Of a stretch of 39,683 bases of DNA, positions 17,259 through 26,158 are shown in pieces (the stretch's first letter is position 1; every line of letters begins with the position of its first letter). The DNA is from Flavisolibacter sp. (GTDB taxonomy: Bacteria > Bacteroidota > Bacteroidia > Chitinophagales > Chitinophagaceae), in the NCBI GenBank assembly GCA_028288675.1, contig JAQBNG010000174.1:1-39683 (forward strand), in the 5' to 3' direction. The notes below the pieces were generated by a model that was given only the letters and a program-made list of their open reading frames with translations, was not told the origin of the DNA and did not search any database. The position numbers were made by a program, and so were the translations under genes.

Positions 17259-17446
17259 GATTGTAATTTTTAGTTTTTAAATGTTGAAATTGATTTGGGT
17301 TTCGGTTACAATTCTACTTAAAAATTGAATTGCTTGTTACGCTCTTTTATTTTTTATTTCTGCTTTATTCTGTTTGTATAAAATCATGTTGCTAAAGTTA
17401 AGGAGATAGTGTTCAATTCACACGCATTCCGTACAAACAAATTATT

Positions 17447-18715
17447 TCATTCATAACGCAAAGCTTCAATAGGATTTAACCTGCCTGCTTTTATTGCCGG
17501 GTACAAACCTGCTAGCAGACCTACTATACTACAAATTACTATGCCATATAAAATCCAGTTCCATGGGACTACAAAATTTGTTTGCAGTAATAAACCAAAA
17601 AGGTTTCCCAGAACTATACCCAATACAATTCCGATGACTGCTCCTGCCAAACTGATTAGTATTGCTTCAGTTAAAAATTGCGCATGAACAGCAGCTTTTT
17701 TACCACCGATGGCTTTTATTAAACCCACTTCTTTTGTTCGTTCTGCTACAGCCACTAACATGATGTTCATTAAACCGATAGCGGCGCCTATCAACGTAAT
17801 TAAACCAATAATAGTTACCGCAGCTGTTATATAACGAAGACTGGCAATTGCCTTTTCAGCAATGCTGTTATTACGTTCTAAAGCGAAATTGCTTTCCTCC
17901 GTAACTGCTAACTTCCGGATGTTTCTTAAAGCGCCTTCAGCCTCTCCCATCGCTTCTTCCACCCTTGCTATTTCAGGTGCCTTAACACCAATTGAAAAAG
18001 AACCGAATTGAAAATTGCGTACGAGACTTTTATAAGTTACCAGCGTAATATTATCTCTGCTAAAACCAAAGGTGGAGCCCTTGCTGTTAAGTACGGCCAA
18101 TACACGAAACAGATCATTGTTGATGCGCACTTCTTTGTTCACAGCCTTGCTTACATCATCACCAAAAAGTTTTAATGCTACGTCATACCCAAGGAGGCAA
18201 ACCTGTTGGCCTGCCTGCACTTCTCCTCGTGTAAAATTTCTTCCGTTTGAAATACTAAAGCCGTTTAGGTCAAGATAAGATTCGTCTGAACCAAAAAGAG
18301 CAACTGTTGGATTTGTTTTTTTTAAAGAAGAAGAAACAACATTATTGTTGCCTGCAAAACCGGCAATGCTTATCTGCGATGGATAATGGAATGAATTTAC
18401 AAATCCCTCCGCTTCGGCGAGTGTTATAGGTTGTCCGAGGTTAGATTTTTTCTCCTGCTTTTCTCCCTTTCTTTTTACATTCATTTGGCGGTTATTGCCG
18501 ATACGAAAATTTCTTTCCTTAGCCCGGATAGAAAATCCATTAGCGCCGATGGTAGAAAAACTTTCGGTAAGCTTTTGATTCATGGCGCCTATTGCAGTAA
18601 TAATTCCAACAAGAGCTGTAATGCCTAAAGCGATAATTGCAATAGTGATTCCACTTCGCAAGCCATTGCTGCGAATAGTGCGAAAGGCAAGCGATAAAAT
18701 AGCTGATAATTTCAT
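17447..18715 (-). CDS. MacB/FtsX-type ABC transporter permease
   Basis: About 422 residues. It has the layout of MacB-like permeases: an N-terminal membrane segment (SGITIAIIALGITALVGIIT), a large periplasmic domain (~60-280) and three C-terminal membrane segments (YITAAVTIIGLITLIGAAIG, FLTEAILISLAGAVIGIVLG, WILYGIVICSIVGLLAGLYP) with the family ending YPAIKAGRLNPIEALRYE. Such permeases work with an ATPase to move lipids, peptides or lipoproteins, or to drive mechanotransmission. No ATPase gene lies next to it, so the partner must be encoded elsewhere. The frame extends to a GTG at 18730 that lies inside a hairpin; the ATG at 18715 is preferred. It follows nuoN by about 60 bases. Confidence 0.92.
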   Translation of the reverse strand: MKLSAILSLAFRTIRSNGLRSGITIAIIALGITALVGIITAIGAMNQKLTESFSTIGANGFSIRAKERNFRIGNNRQMNVKRKGEKQEKKSNLGQPITLAEAEGFVNSFHYPSQISIAGFAGNNNVVSSSLKKTNPTVALFGSDESYLDLNGFSISNGRNFTRGEVQAGQQVCLLGYDVALKLFGDDVSKAVNKEVRINNDLFRVLAVLNSKGSTFGFSRDNITLVTYKSLVRNFQFGSFSIGVKAPEIARVEEAMGEAEGALRNIRKLAVTEESNFALERNNSIAEKAIASLRYITAAVTIIGLITLIGAAIGLMNIMLVAVAERTKEVGLIKAIGGKKAAVHAQFLTEAILISLAGAVIGIVLGIVLGNLFGLLLQTNFVVPWNWILYGIVICSIVGLLAGLYPAIKAGRLNPIEALRYE

Positions 18716-18720
18716 TAAGA

Positions 18721-18747
18721 AGGGGCTCACTAAATTAGTAAACCCCT
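18721..18747 (-). terminator. Hairpin after the nuo operon, weak terminator candidate
   Basis: The 27 bases from AGGGGCTCAC to ACCCCT fold into a long stem including five G-C-rich end pairs and G-T pairs, with almost no loop. It lies 28 bases past the nuoN stop and just before the ATG of the permease. Read on the minus strand it lacks a strong T run, so termination may be partial. It could instead affect translation of the permease. Confidence 0.4.
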
Positions 18748-18775
18748 CCTATTATCCTGATAATTTTTTTGTAGC

Positions 18776-20146
18776 TTAAAAATATAACCAGTAGAGCAAA
18801 AGGTTTGGATAGATACCTAATACAATTGTAAGCGCTGCTACGCTAATCAACGTGATTTTAAAAGCGGGAGACACCTCTATTGCCGGTACGTTGCCTTCTT
18901 TGAAATACATGGCCTGTATCAAACGGAAATAATAATAGACAGAAACCGCGGCCATGATAACAGCAAATACGGCCAGCCAGATATTACCCGCAGCAACTGT
19001 TGCCTTAAGCATAAAAAATTTGGAAAGGAATCCTGCTGTCAAAGGAATACCGGCAAGGGATAATAAGAAGATAACTAAAGTGGCCGCTATCAATGGTTGT
19101 TGCCTGGCAAATCCATTGAAGCCATCAAAAGTATAATCCTTCATTTTTATAAGCACGGCAAAAATGCCAATAGTAGCCAATGAATAAGCTGCGCCATAAA
19201 GGATCAAACCTTCTTTTGCTTCTGCAGTTAATGAGTAAACAGCCAGCATCATAAAGCCTGCCTGGGCTATAGATGAATAAGCCAGCATCCGCTTAACGCT
19301 CTGCTGAAAAACAGCCGTAATATTTCCGATGAATAATGTTGCTGCTACAATGATAGCCACCGTTAATTTCCATTCACTTCCAATGTCTCTGAACGCATCA
19401 GAAAACAACCGCATGAAAGCAATAAAACCTGCAGCTTTTACCACCGTAGCCATAAAAGAAGTAAATACTGTTGGGGCGCCATCATAAACATCCGGCGTCC
19501 AAAAATGAAAAGGCGCTGCGGATACTTTAAATGAAAGAGAGAACAACAACAATAACATACCTGTGCTTAACAATACTGGTACACCTTCTTTTGGCGCTTG
19601 TATCAATGTAGTACTAAATGTTCCGGTAGCGCCATAAATGAGGGCAATACCCATTAACATTAAACCGGTTGAAAAGGCGCCCATTAAAAAATATTTCAGC
19701 GATGCTTCATTACTTTTTAAACTGCGTTTATCACTTCCGGTAAGTATGTAAAGTGGTATTGAAATTATTTCAATCCCCAGGAAAAGAAGTAACAATGATT
19801 GAAAAGAAGAAGCTATCACAACGCCACTTAAAACGAAAAAGATGAGAGCAAAATATTCAGCATAACTCACGCCTACTTTTTCCATGTCTTTTGAAGAAAG
19901 CAGAAAAAAAACAAGCGTAGAAAGAGAAGCTATCAGTGTAAACAACAAGGCAAAATGATCGAACTGCAACATGCCTGTTGTATTAATATGAAAGAAAGGA
20001 ACACCCCGCAACTCAAACGCTGTAGCAATTATAACAGCCAGCAAAAGTATATGCGCCAATGTTCTGATAGCGGCATTCGATTTCAGCACAAAACCGCTGA
20101 ACATCATCAACACACCCGATATAGCCGAAAAGATTAAAGCGTTCAT
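18776..20146 (-). CDS. nuoN: NADH-quinone oxidoreductase subunit N
   Basis: 456 residues with about 14 hydrophobic segments, an antiporter-like membrane subunit of respiratory complex I. Diagnostic stretches include KYFLMGAFSTGLMLMGIALI, a lysine-bearing helix near APFHFWTPDVYDGAPT, and RMLAYSSIAQAGFMMLAVYS. It is the last nuo gene, beginning one base after the nuoM stop. It takes part in proton pumping coupled to quinone reduction. Confidence 0.96.
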   Translation of the reverse strand: MNALIFSAISGVLMMFSGFVLKSNAAIRTLAHILLLAVIIATAFELRGVPFFHINTTGMLQFDHFALLFTLIASLSTLVFFLLSSKDMEKVGVSYAEYFALIFFVLSGVVIASSFQSLLLLFLGIEIISIPLYILTGSDKRSLKSNEASLKYFLMGAFSTGLMLMGIALIYGATGTFSTTLIQAPKEGVPVLLSTGMLLLLFSLSFKVSAAPFHFWTPDVYDGAPTVFTSFMATVVKAAGFIAFMRLFSDAFRDIGSEWKLTVAIIVAATLFIGNITAVFQQSVKRMLAYSSIAQAGFMMLAVYSLTAEAKEGLILYGAAYSLATIGIFAVLIKMKDYTFDGFNGFARQQPLIAATLVIFLLSLAGIPLTAGFLSKFFMLKATVAAGNIWLAVFAVIMAAVSVYYYFRLIQAMYFKEGNVPAIEVSPAFKITLISVAALTIVLGIYPNLLLYWLYF

Positions 20147-20147
20147 A

Positions 20148-21632
20148 TTATTTTGTCAAGGTTTGTGAAAGAACCTTTGTTGAATTAGTAATGATGGATT
20201 GCGCATATCCATCGGTAATGTTCAATAAAGGCTGCGGATATACACCAAAGGCAAACACCATAATTACCAAAATGCTTAGAGCCAGCTTCTCACCAAAATT
20301 TATATCTACAGCATTTGCGGTTCGCTCATTAACCGGACCAAAAAACACTTTCTGTATCATGGTTAATGTATAAACAGCCGCTAAAATAATACTCAATAAA
20401 GCCAACACGGTAAACACCACATTATACTTTGTTAGGGTAGAACCAAAAATGCCGGCAAACATCATGAACTCGCCAACAAAGGCATTGGTAAGAGGTAAAG
20501 AAATATTGGCCAGTGCCATCACCACTAATAAAATAGCAAGTGCCGGCGCCTTTGCTGCTATACCGCCTAACTCCGATAATTTTCTTGTACCAAACTGACG
20601 CTCTATTAATTCCACCACAATCCACAACCCAATAATGTTGATACCATGATTAAACATTTGCATCATAACTCCTTGTAAAGCCAGGTGAGTTTCAGAGAAA
20701 ATAGCCAAGCCCATAATACCAACGTGGGCGATAGAAGAATAAGCTATTAACCGTTTTAAATCGTTTTGCTGAATGGCAAGGATAGAAGCGTAAATGATTC
20801 CGATAACAGCCATTGTTGAAACTACATCACCCCAGGAATAAGCAGCATTTGGCACTACCGGTAGTACCCAGCGAATAAATCCATACACTCCCATTTTAAC
20901 CATCAGGCCGCTAAGCACCATGGTGACCGCAGTTGGCGATTGTTCGTAGGTATCGGGTTGCCAGGTATGAAAAGGGAAAATGGGCATCTTAACCGCAAAA
21001 GCACCAAACAACAACCAAAAAGCCAGGGTTTGATTCCACCCTTTTATCTCGGCTAAACGATAAAAAGATTCTATTGAAAAAGAACGGTCTGGTGTAAGAA
21101 AGTACAGATACAATAAAGCAATCAGCATCAATACCGAACCCGTAAATGTGTAGATAAAAAATTTGAACGTGACCTGTATTCTTTTTTCACCGCCCCACCC
21201 CGAACATAAAAAGTAAACCGGTATCAATGCTAGCTCCCAGAAGAAGTAAAACACCAAAGCATCCATGGATGTAAATACGCCCATCAAGCCTGCCTGTGTA
21301 AGCAACATCAAACCAAAAAAATTATTCGGTTTTCTGTAAGAAGTCTTCCAGGTGGAAATCAAAATAATCGGGTAAGCAATGGCTGTGAGCAGGCAAAGAA
21401 TTTTGCCCATTCCATCAAGCCTTAATGCAAAGTTTGAGTTCAGTGTGCCCATCCACGGCGTAGAATATTGTAACAATGCCGCATTAGTGGAAGAGATGCT
21501 TCCAACAATAGCTAATGCAAGCGTAACAAAAGAAGCTAACAGTGCCCAGCTACGTACGGCCTTATCTTCTTTAATAAAAAAAGAAGCGATGCCGCCAAGT
21601 AATGGAATTAAAAAAAGTAATAAAACGATCAT
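20148..21632 (-). CDS. nuoM: NADH-quinone oxidoreductase subunit M
   Basis: 494 residues, multi-pass antiporter-like subunit. Diagnostic sequences are FYFFWELALIPVYFLCSGWG, with the conserved glutamate in the membrane helix, FPFHTWQPDTYEQSPTAVTM and RLIAYSSIAHVGIMGLAIFS. The length is normal for NuoM. It sits between nuoL (106 bases upstream) and nuoN (one base downstream), in the standard order, and forms part of the proton-pumping arm. Confidence 0.97.
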   Translation of the reverse strand: MIVLLLFLIPLLGGIASFFIKEDKAVRSWALLASFVTLALAIVGSISSTNAALLQYSTPWMGTLNSNFALRLDGMGKILCLLTAIAYPIILISTWKTSYRKPNNFFGLMLLTQAGLMGVFTSMDALVFYFFWELALIPVYFLCSGWGGEKRIQVTFKFFIYTFTGSVLMLIALLYLYFLTPDRSFSIESFYRLAEIKGWNQTLAFWLLFGAFAVKMPIFPFHTWQPDTYEQSPTAVTMVLSGLMVKMGVYGFIRWVLPVVPNAAYSWGDVVSTMAVIGIIYASILAIQQNDLKRLIAYSSIAHVGIMGLAIFSETHLALQGVMMQMFNHGINIIGLWIVVELIERQFGTRKLSELGGIAAKAPALAILLVVMALANISLPLTNAFVGEFMMFAGIFGSTLTKYNVVFTVLALLSIILAAVYTLTMIQKVFFGPVNERTANAVDINFGEKLALSILVIMVFAFGVYPQPLLNITDGYAQSIITNSTKVLSQTLTK

Positions 21633-21738
21633 GATAACTGATTCAATTTATCTGAACTGGGATTTTTGAGATGAATGGGATGTTTGGAAATAAGTATCCT
21701 GGGCATCCCCATGTATCCTGTTAATCCCAGTTTAGAAA

Positions 21739-23661
21739 CTATTTTCTCAAAAAGAATTGCAATACAAAAAACAACACCATGCTTACTACCATCAGCAATA
21801 CGTAATTACCTACCTGGCCACTCTGTAGCCAACGCATTTGACGACTGCTATAATTCACTAACCTGCCTACGCCATTAACTAGACCATCAATAGTACCTTT
21901 TTCAACAAAACGGGCCACAAAGGCGCCAAACTTATTCAACGGATTTACAATGATGCCGTTGTATAATTCATCTACATACCATTTGTTCTCAAGCGCTTTT
22001 GTAAGCGAAGTTTCTCTCTCTTCTTTATAAACTTTGTAACGGCTCCAAGCAATGATGATAGCAACCAGGGAAACAACTGTCGTTAATCCCATAAGGATCC
22101 ATTCGGTTGAATGGGCAACAGGCGAACCTTCACTGGCGGGAATTAGTGGCTTTAGAAAAGAAGTAAGCCTTTCGCCACCATGTATAAATACTTCAGGAAT
22201 ATTAATCCATCCTCCTGCAATTGAAAGAAGCGCCAATATTATTAAGGGCACCGTCATTGCCGCAGGGCTTTCATGTATGTGATGGCGTTGTTCCTCCGTT
22301 CCTCTGAACGTACCACTAAACGTAATGAATAGCAGGCGGAACATATAAAAAGCGGTAAGTCCGGCAGTGAGTAAACCAACAGCCCACAACACTTTATTAT
22401 GTTCAAAGGCACTTAATAAAATAGCGTCTTTCGAAAAGAATCCACTGAGCGGCGCAATACCGGCAATTGCCAGGCAGCCAATTAAAAAAGTAATGTATGT
22501 GGTTGGAAGTTTTTTTCTAAGCCCGCCCATGAAACGAATGTCCTGTTGCCCGCTTACTGCATGTATTACAGAACCTGAACCAAGGAACAACAAAGCTTTA
22601 AAGAACGCATGCGTCATCACATGAAAAACGGCTGCTGTGTAAGCACCCATTCCTAAAGCTAAAAACATATAACCTAACTGGCTTACGGTTGAGTAAGCCA
22701 ACACTTTTTTAATATCGTTTTGCCGCATTGCAATGGTAGCTGCAAGCAAGGCAGTTGCCCCACCAATAATTGCTATAACATTTAACGTGAGCGGTGCGGC
22801 CGTAAATAAAATGTTGCTGCGGGCAATCATATAAATACCGGCAGTTACCATGGTTGCAGCATGAATTAATGCTGAAACCGGTGTTGGACCAGCCATCGCA
22901 TCAGGGAGCCAGGTGTATAAAGGGATTTGCGCACTTTTGCCGGTTGCACCAAGAAATAGCAGCAGGGTAATTCCAACTATATCGCCTGTGGAAAAGCGGG
23001 CAAGACCGGCAGTGGTTAACACGTCACTGTAATTAACGGAGCCTATTTTAGAGATAATCCAAAACACGGCTAATAAAAAGCCGAGATCCCCAATCCGGTT
23101 CATAACAAATGCTTTCTTCGCCGCTTTTGTATAGTCAATATTTTTAAACCAGTAGCCAATTAACAGATAAGAGCAGAGTCCAACGCCTTCCCACCCAATA
23201 AACATGATAATATAGTTGGCGCCCATTACCAGCAACAACATAGAAAAAACAAAGAGATTTAGGTAGGCAAAATACCTTCCAAAATGCTCCTCCTTTTCTT
23301 CGTGCATGTAGGCGGTGGAGTATACATGAATTAAAAAGCCGACACCAGTAATGATCAGTAAGAATAAAGCGGAGAGTTGATCTATCTGGAAAGCAAAAGG
23401 AATTTTCAGCGTGCCAACATTAATGAAATCGAAATAGTGAATAACAGGGTTGCCGATAATTTTAGCACTGCCTGAGATTTGCCGTCCGCCACCAATTGCA
23501 TCAAGGTTTAAAAAAGCATAGATGCTGATAAGGAAAGAACCTAACACAGTACCGCAGCCTACAATTCCAATTAATCCCTTTGATAATTGTTTACGTAATA
23601 AGCCATTGATCAAAAAGCCAAGAAAAGGCAGCAGTGGTATTAGTAAAATTAGATTCTTCAT
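21739..23661 (-). CDS. nuoL: NADH-quinone oxidoreductase subunit L
   Basis: 640 residues, the distal antiporter-like subunit of the complex I membrane arm. Seen are FIGWEGVGLCSYLLIGYW with the conserved membrane glutamate, PDAMAGPTPVSALIHAATMV, VLAYSTVSQLGYMFLALGMG and a C-terminal extension (ENKWYVDELYNGIIVNPLNK) that precedes the final membrane helix (VLLMVVSMVLFFVLQFFLRK). NuoL normally ends with a long lateral helix; the length agrees with this. Confidence 0.97.
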   Translation of the reverse strand: MKNLILLIPLLPFLGFLINGLLRKQLSKGLIGIVGCGTVLGSFLISIYAFLNLDAIGGGRQISGSAKIIGNPVIHYFDFINVGTLKIPFAFQIDQLSALFLLIITGVGFLIHVYSTAYMHEEKEEHFGRYFAYLNLFVFSMLLLVMGANYIIMFIGWEGVGLCSYLLIGYWFKNIDYTKAAKKAFVMNRIGDLGFLLAVFWIISKIGSVNYSDVLTTAGLARFSTGDIVGITLLLFLGATGKSAQIPLYTWLPDAMAGPTPVSALIHAATMVTAGIYMIARSNILFTAAPLTLNVIAIIGGATALLAATIAMRQNDIKKVLAYSTVSQLGYMFLALGMGAYTAAVFHVMTHAFFKALLFLGSGSVIHAVSGQQDIRFMGGLRKKLPTTYITFLIGCLAIAGIAPLSGFFSKDAILLSAFEHNKVLWAVGLLTAGLTAFYMFRLLFITFSGTFRGTEEQRHHIHESPAAMTVPLIILALLSIAGGWINIPEVFIHGGERLTSFLKPLIPASEGSPVAHSTEWILMGLTTVVSLVAIIIAWSRYKVYKEERETSLTKALENKWYVDELYNGIIVNPLNKFGAFVARFVEKGTIDGLVNGVGRLVNYSSRQMRWLQSGQVGNYVLLMVVSMVLFFVLQFFLRK

Positions 23662-23687
23662 GTTTGAGCTATCAGGTTTCAGCTATC

Positions 23688-23726
23688 AGCCATCAGCTCA
23701 AAGCTGACTACTGAAGGCTGATGGCT
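23688..23726. repeat. Inverted repeat between nuoK and nuoL
   Basis: AGCCATCAGC (23688-23697) and GCTGATGGCT (23717-23726) are perfect reverse complements with a 19-base spacer. The region upstream on the plus strand adds related GCTATCAG units. The right arm touches the nuoK stop codon. As RNA it would form a 10-bp stem between the nuoK and nuoL cistrons. There is no T run, so it is not a typical terminator. Confidence 0.6.
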
Positions 23727-24055
23727 TAGTGTTTTAGCCTGTTTAAAAAGTTTACATCAACGGAATGCGTATTGCGAAAAAGCATTACTATAATGGCAAG
23801 GCCCACACTCACTTCTGCCGCTGCTACCACCATAATAAAAAATACAAATAGTTGCGCTTCGCTGCCCGCATTAGGGTTGGCCACTCCGGCCGCGAGATGG
23901 TGCATTTTAGAAAAGGCTACCAACAGCAAATTCACAGCATTAAGCATTAGCTCAATGCACATGAAGATAATGATGGCATTGCGGCGTGTGAGCACACCAA
24001 TGATGCCCATTACAAACAAGGCCACCGATAAGAATATGTAGTATTTTATGTCCAT
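23726..24055 (-). CDS. nuoK: NADH-quinone oxidoreductase subunit K
   Basis: 109 residues, three membrane segments. The frame is open to 24097, but the ATG at 24055 ([20 protein letters not shown]) gives the standard NuoK N-terminus and size. The core helix [20 protein letters not shown] holds the conserved membrane glutamate, and a second acidic helix ([20 protein letters not shown]) follows. Both are part of the central ion-translocation axis of complex I. A gap of 284 bases, with a dispersed repeat, separates it from nuoJ. Confidence 0.96.
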   Translation of the reverse strand: MDIKYYIFLSVALFVMGIIGVLTRRNAIIIFMCIELMLNAVNLLLVAFSKMHHLAAGVANPNAGSEAQLFVFFIMVVAAAEVSVGLAIIVMLFRNTHSVDVNFLNRLKH

Positions 24056-24209
24056 AAACCCCAAACCCCTAAAGGGGCTTTGAAACACTCCTATCAATTA
24101 GAAGTGGTTATGTAATTGAATATTTTTGCTTTTTATGATACCAGCTTTTGTACTACTATAAGGCGACATTGGCGACGATCCATTCAAGAGTATAACCTTT
24201 ATCATCTTT

Positions 24210-24261
24210 GCTGAATAACCAACAAAGTGCACAAGAGTGCGACGCAACAAAAGTTAAATAG
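24210..24261 (+). repeat. Dispersed intergenic repeat, copy 1 (between nuoJ and nuoK)
   Basis: Bases 24231-24261 (beginning ACAAGAGTGCGACGC) match the reverse complement of 32880-32910 at 29 of 31 positions. A shared GCTGAATAA lies 12-13 bases before the core in both copies (24210-24218 here). The flanks are otherwise different. The two copies lie in opposite orientation in two of the longest gaps within the nuo operon. Confidence 0.82.
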
Positions 24262-24339
24262 ACATTCGTCCGCCTGGCTCAAAAAAAAATCATCATAAAT
24301 AAAGAACTGTTTAAGAAAATAACCACTGCTGCTCTCTTG

Positions 24340-24894
24340 TCAATGCATAACTTCCTGCATTTCATCAAGCTTTTCAACTTCTTTATGCACCGGGCTGTGA
24401 ACTTCCCGCTTACCAATTACCACTGCACCAATCATTGCACTTAAAAATAAAATACTGGCTATTTCAAAAGGCACCACATACTCTGTAAAAAGTACATGTC
24501 CCAGGTTTTGAATCAACCCGATTTCACCGGTTCCTAATTCGGTCATACGGCTTTCGGTTCCCCGAAGCGCAGCAACCAATACCAATAGTAAACTACCACC
24601 AGTAACAGCACCGGCAAGTTTCAACCATTTGCTTTTTTGCGGTTCTGTGTCCTTGCTAAGGTTCATTAGCATAATTACAAACAGGAATAATACCATGATG
24701 GCACCGGCGTAAACAATGATATTTACAACCGCTAAAAATTGGGCGTTCAATAAAATATAATGTCCGGAAATAGTAAAGAAAGTAACGATGAGCCAAAGTA
24801 CACTGAACACAGGGTTCTTACTGGTGATAACCATTAATGCGCTGAAAAGCGATATGATAGAAAGTGCCCAAAAAAGGATCTGCGTAATGCCCAT
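24340..24894 (-). CDS. nuoJ: NADH-quinone oxidoreductase subunit J
   Basis: 184 residues with five membrane segments (ILFWALSIISLFSALMVITS, VLWLIVTFFTISGHYILLN, FLAVVNIIVYAGAIMVLFLF, LLLVLVAALRG, IASILFLSAMIGAVVIGK). The VNIIVYAGAIMVLFLFVIML stretch is the NuoJ signature, including the residues at the pi-bulge helix. A charged C-terminal tail (KEVEKLDEMQEVMH) follows the last helix. It starts 14 bases after the nuoI stop. Confidence 0.96.
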   Translation of the reverse strand: MGITQILFWALSIISLFSALMVITSKNPVFSVLWLIVTFFTISGHYILLNAQFLAVVNIIVYAGAIMVLFLFVIMLMNLSKDTEPQKSKWLKLAGAVTGGSLLLVLVAALRGTESRMTELGTGEIGLIQNLGHVLFTEYVVPFEIASILFLSAMIGAVVIGKREVHSPVHKEVEKLDEMQEVMH

Positions 24895-24908
24895 TTCTCC
24901 GTTATAAA

Positions 24909-25457
24909 TTATTTGATCTCCTTGCCTACCGTTCCTTTTGCTTTTGCATAGCCTTCAGGATCTGTAACCGGGTTGGGGATCAATAGATCGTCTTTTTTAT
25001 AAATAAATCCTTTGCGGCCAAAGTTAGCCGGTGCAAAAGTTTGCGTTAAGTAAACAGCGTCTTTGGGGCAAGCCTCTTCGCACAGTCCACAGAAAATACA
25101 GCGCAGCATGTTGATCTCGTATTTAGCTGCGTATTTTTCTTCACGGTACAAATGCTCTTCGCCGGTTTGCCGCTCGGCAGCTTCCATAGTTATAGCTTCC
25201 GCAGGACAGGCAACGGCACACAAGCCGCAGGCAGTGCAACGTTCGCGGCCTTCTTCATCACGGTTTAAAATCTGCACACCGCGGAACACAGATGAAAACT
25301 GGCGCTGCTGCTCCGGGTAATTAATGGTAGGCTTCTTTTTAAACAGGTGCGAAAACGTAATAGCCATGCCTTTGAAAATGGAAGGCAGGTATAGCTTTTC
25401 CATCAACGTCATCGGCTTGCGATCTACCTGTTTCTTTCTATTGGTTAATGCTTGCAT
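24909..25457 (-). CDS. nuoI: NADH-quinone oxidoreductase subunit I (8Fe ferredoxin)
   Basis: 182 residues. Two 4Fe-4S motifs are complete: C74, C77, C80, C84 (CTACGLCAVACP) and C120, C123, C126, C130 (CIFCGLCEEACP), which correspond to clusters N6a and N6b passing electrons toward the quinone site. The N-terminus MQALTNRKKQVDRKPMTLME is as I recall it from related species, so the native start seems intact. Its ATG shares a base with the stop codon of the HepT-like gene upstream (TAATG), indicating coupled translation with a gene that is not part of complex I. Confidence 0.97.
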   Translation of the reverse strand: MQALTNRKKQVDRKPMTLMEKLYLPSIFKGMAITFSHLFKKKPTINYPEQQRQFSSVFRGVQILNRDEEGRERCTACGLCAVACPAEAITMEAAERQTGEEHLYREEKYAAKYEINMLRCIFCGLCEEACPKDAVYLTQTFAPANFGRKGFIYKKDDLLIPNPVTDPEGYAKAKGTVGKEIK

Positions 25458-25807
25458 TATGATATTTCACTCAACATTTTATTTACCTGTTCTTCAAGTA
25501 TTGGTAAATCGTTTTTAATAATTTCCCATACAGCAACGTAGCTCACATGAAAGTATTCATGAATAATTCTATGGCGGGTTGCAATTATCTGCCGCCACTG
25601 AACTTCTGGATACCGCTGCTTTAATTCATCGGAAATTGAATTCGAAGCTTCTCCTATCACTTCTAAATCCCTAACTACTGCCCTCTTTAAAACTTCTGCT
25701 CTATAAAAATCGTCATCAGTTATGCCTTCGGTTTCAGAAAGAATAAATTGTATCGCTTCTTTAATATGATAAAGCCTGTCTAAATCAGAGATTTCATGCT
25801 TTCTCAT
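25457..25807 (-). CDS. HepT-like HEPN ribonuclease toxin (DUF86 family)
   Basis: 116 residues, all-helical, of the HepT (DUF86) type: HEISDLDRLYHIKEAIQFIL, AVVRDLEVIGEASNSIS and the active-site motif RHRIIHEY with R78, H83 and Y85. This is the full RX4HXY motif; in characterised type VII pairs the partner MntA adds AMP to that tyrosine to neutralise the toxin. HepT proteins are HEPN ribonucleases. It overlaps the nucleotidyltransferase gene by 14 bases and its TAA overlaps the nuoI start. Its position inside a respiratory operon is unusual. Toxicity has not been shown for this copy. Confidence 0.9.
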   Translation of the reverse strand: MRKHEISDLDRLYHIKEAIQFILSETEGITDDDFYRAEVLKRAVVRDLEVIGEASNSISDELKQRYPEVQWRQIIATRHRIIHEYFHVSYVAVWEIIKNDLPILEEQVNKMLSEIS

Positions 25808-26105
25808 ACAACAAAACTTTATCCTTATTTATGCGTTCAATTAACCTCCAATTACTTGTATGTTCTGGTTTGGAAACATTTGAAACAACATCTGTCTTTC
25901 TTGCCAAAATTTTTTCTAACTCTTCAAACCAGATAAAATACTGCCACCCTACCCTTTTTTCATAATCTATATCCACCAGCAAATCCACATCGCTATTTTC
26001 ATCAGCTTCCCCCCTCGCATACGATCCGAACAAGTACACCTTCTTCACGGGCTTATCTTTAAAATACTCCGATACACTTTGTTTTATTTGTTCGGTTGTC
26101 AGCAT
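25794..26105 (-). CDS. MntA-like minimal nucleotidyltransferase antitoxin
   Basis: 103 residues. It has the GSX10DXD catalytic motif of the MNT family: G27-S28 (LFGSYARGEADENSDVDLLV) with D39 and D41. A third acidic position is probably supplied by the segment KTDVVS. It lies 53 bases after nuoH and overlaps the HepT-like gene by 14 bases, the usual antitoxin-first order of MntA/HepT pairs. Expected activity is AMP transfer to the HepT tyrosine (established for the family). No separate promoter was recognised in front of it, so it is likely read from the nuo promoter. Confidence 0.9.
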   Translation of the reverse strand: MLTTEQIKQSVSEYFKDKPVKKVYLFGSYARGEADENSDVDLLVDIDYEKRVGWQYFIWFEELEKILARKTDVVSNVSKPEHTSNWRLIERINKDKVLLYEKA

Positions 26106-26158
26106 AATTCCGGCGCAAATTTAGCCGTTTCCTTTTTGCTTCAACAGCTAAACCTGGT

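Noticed and set aside
24056-24339. Possible small gene or RNA in the nuoK-nuoJ gap
   Set aside because: No open frame with plausible composition and no RNA family recognised; the gap is explained in part by the dispersed repeat.
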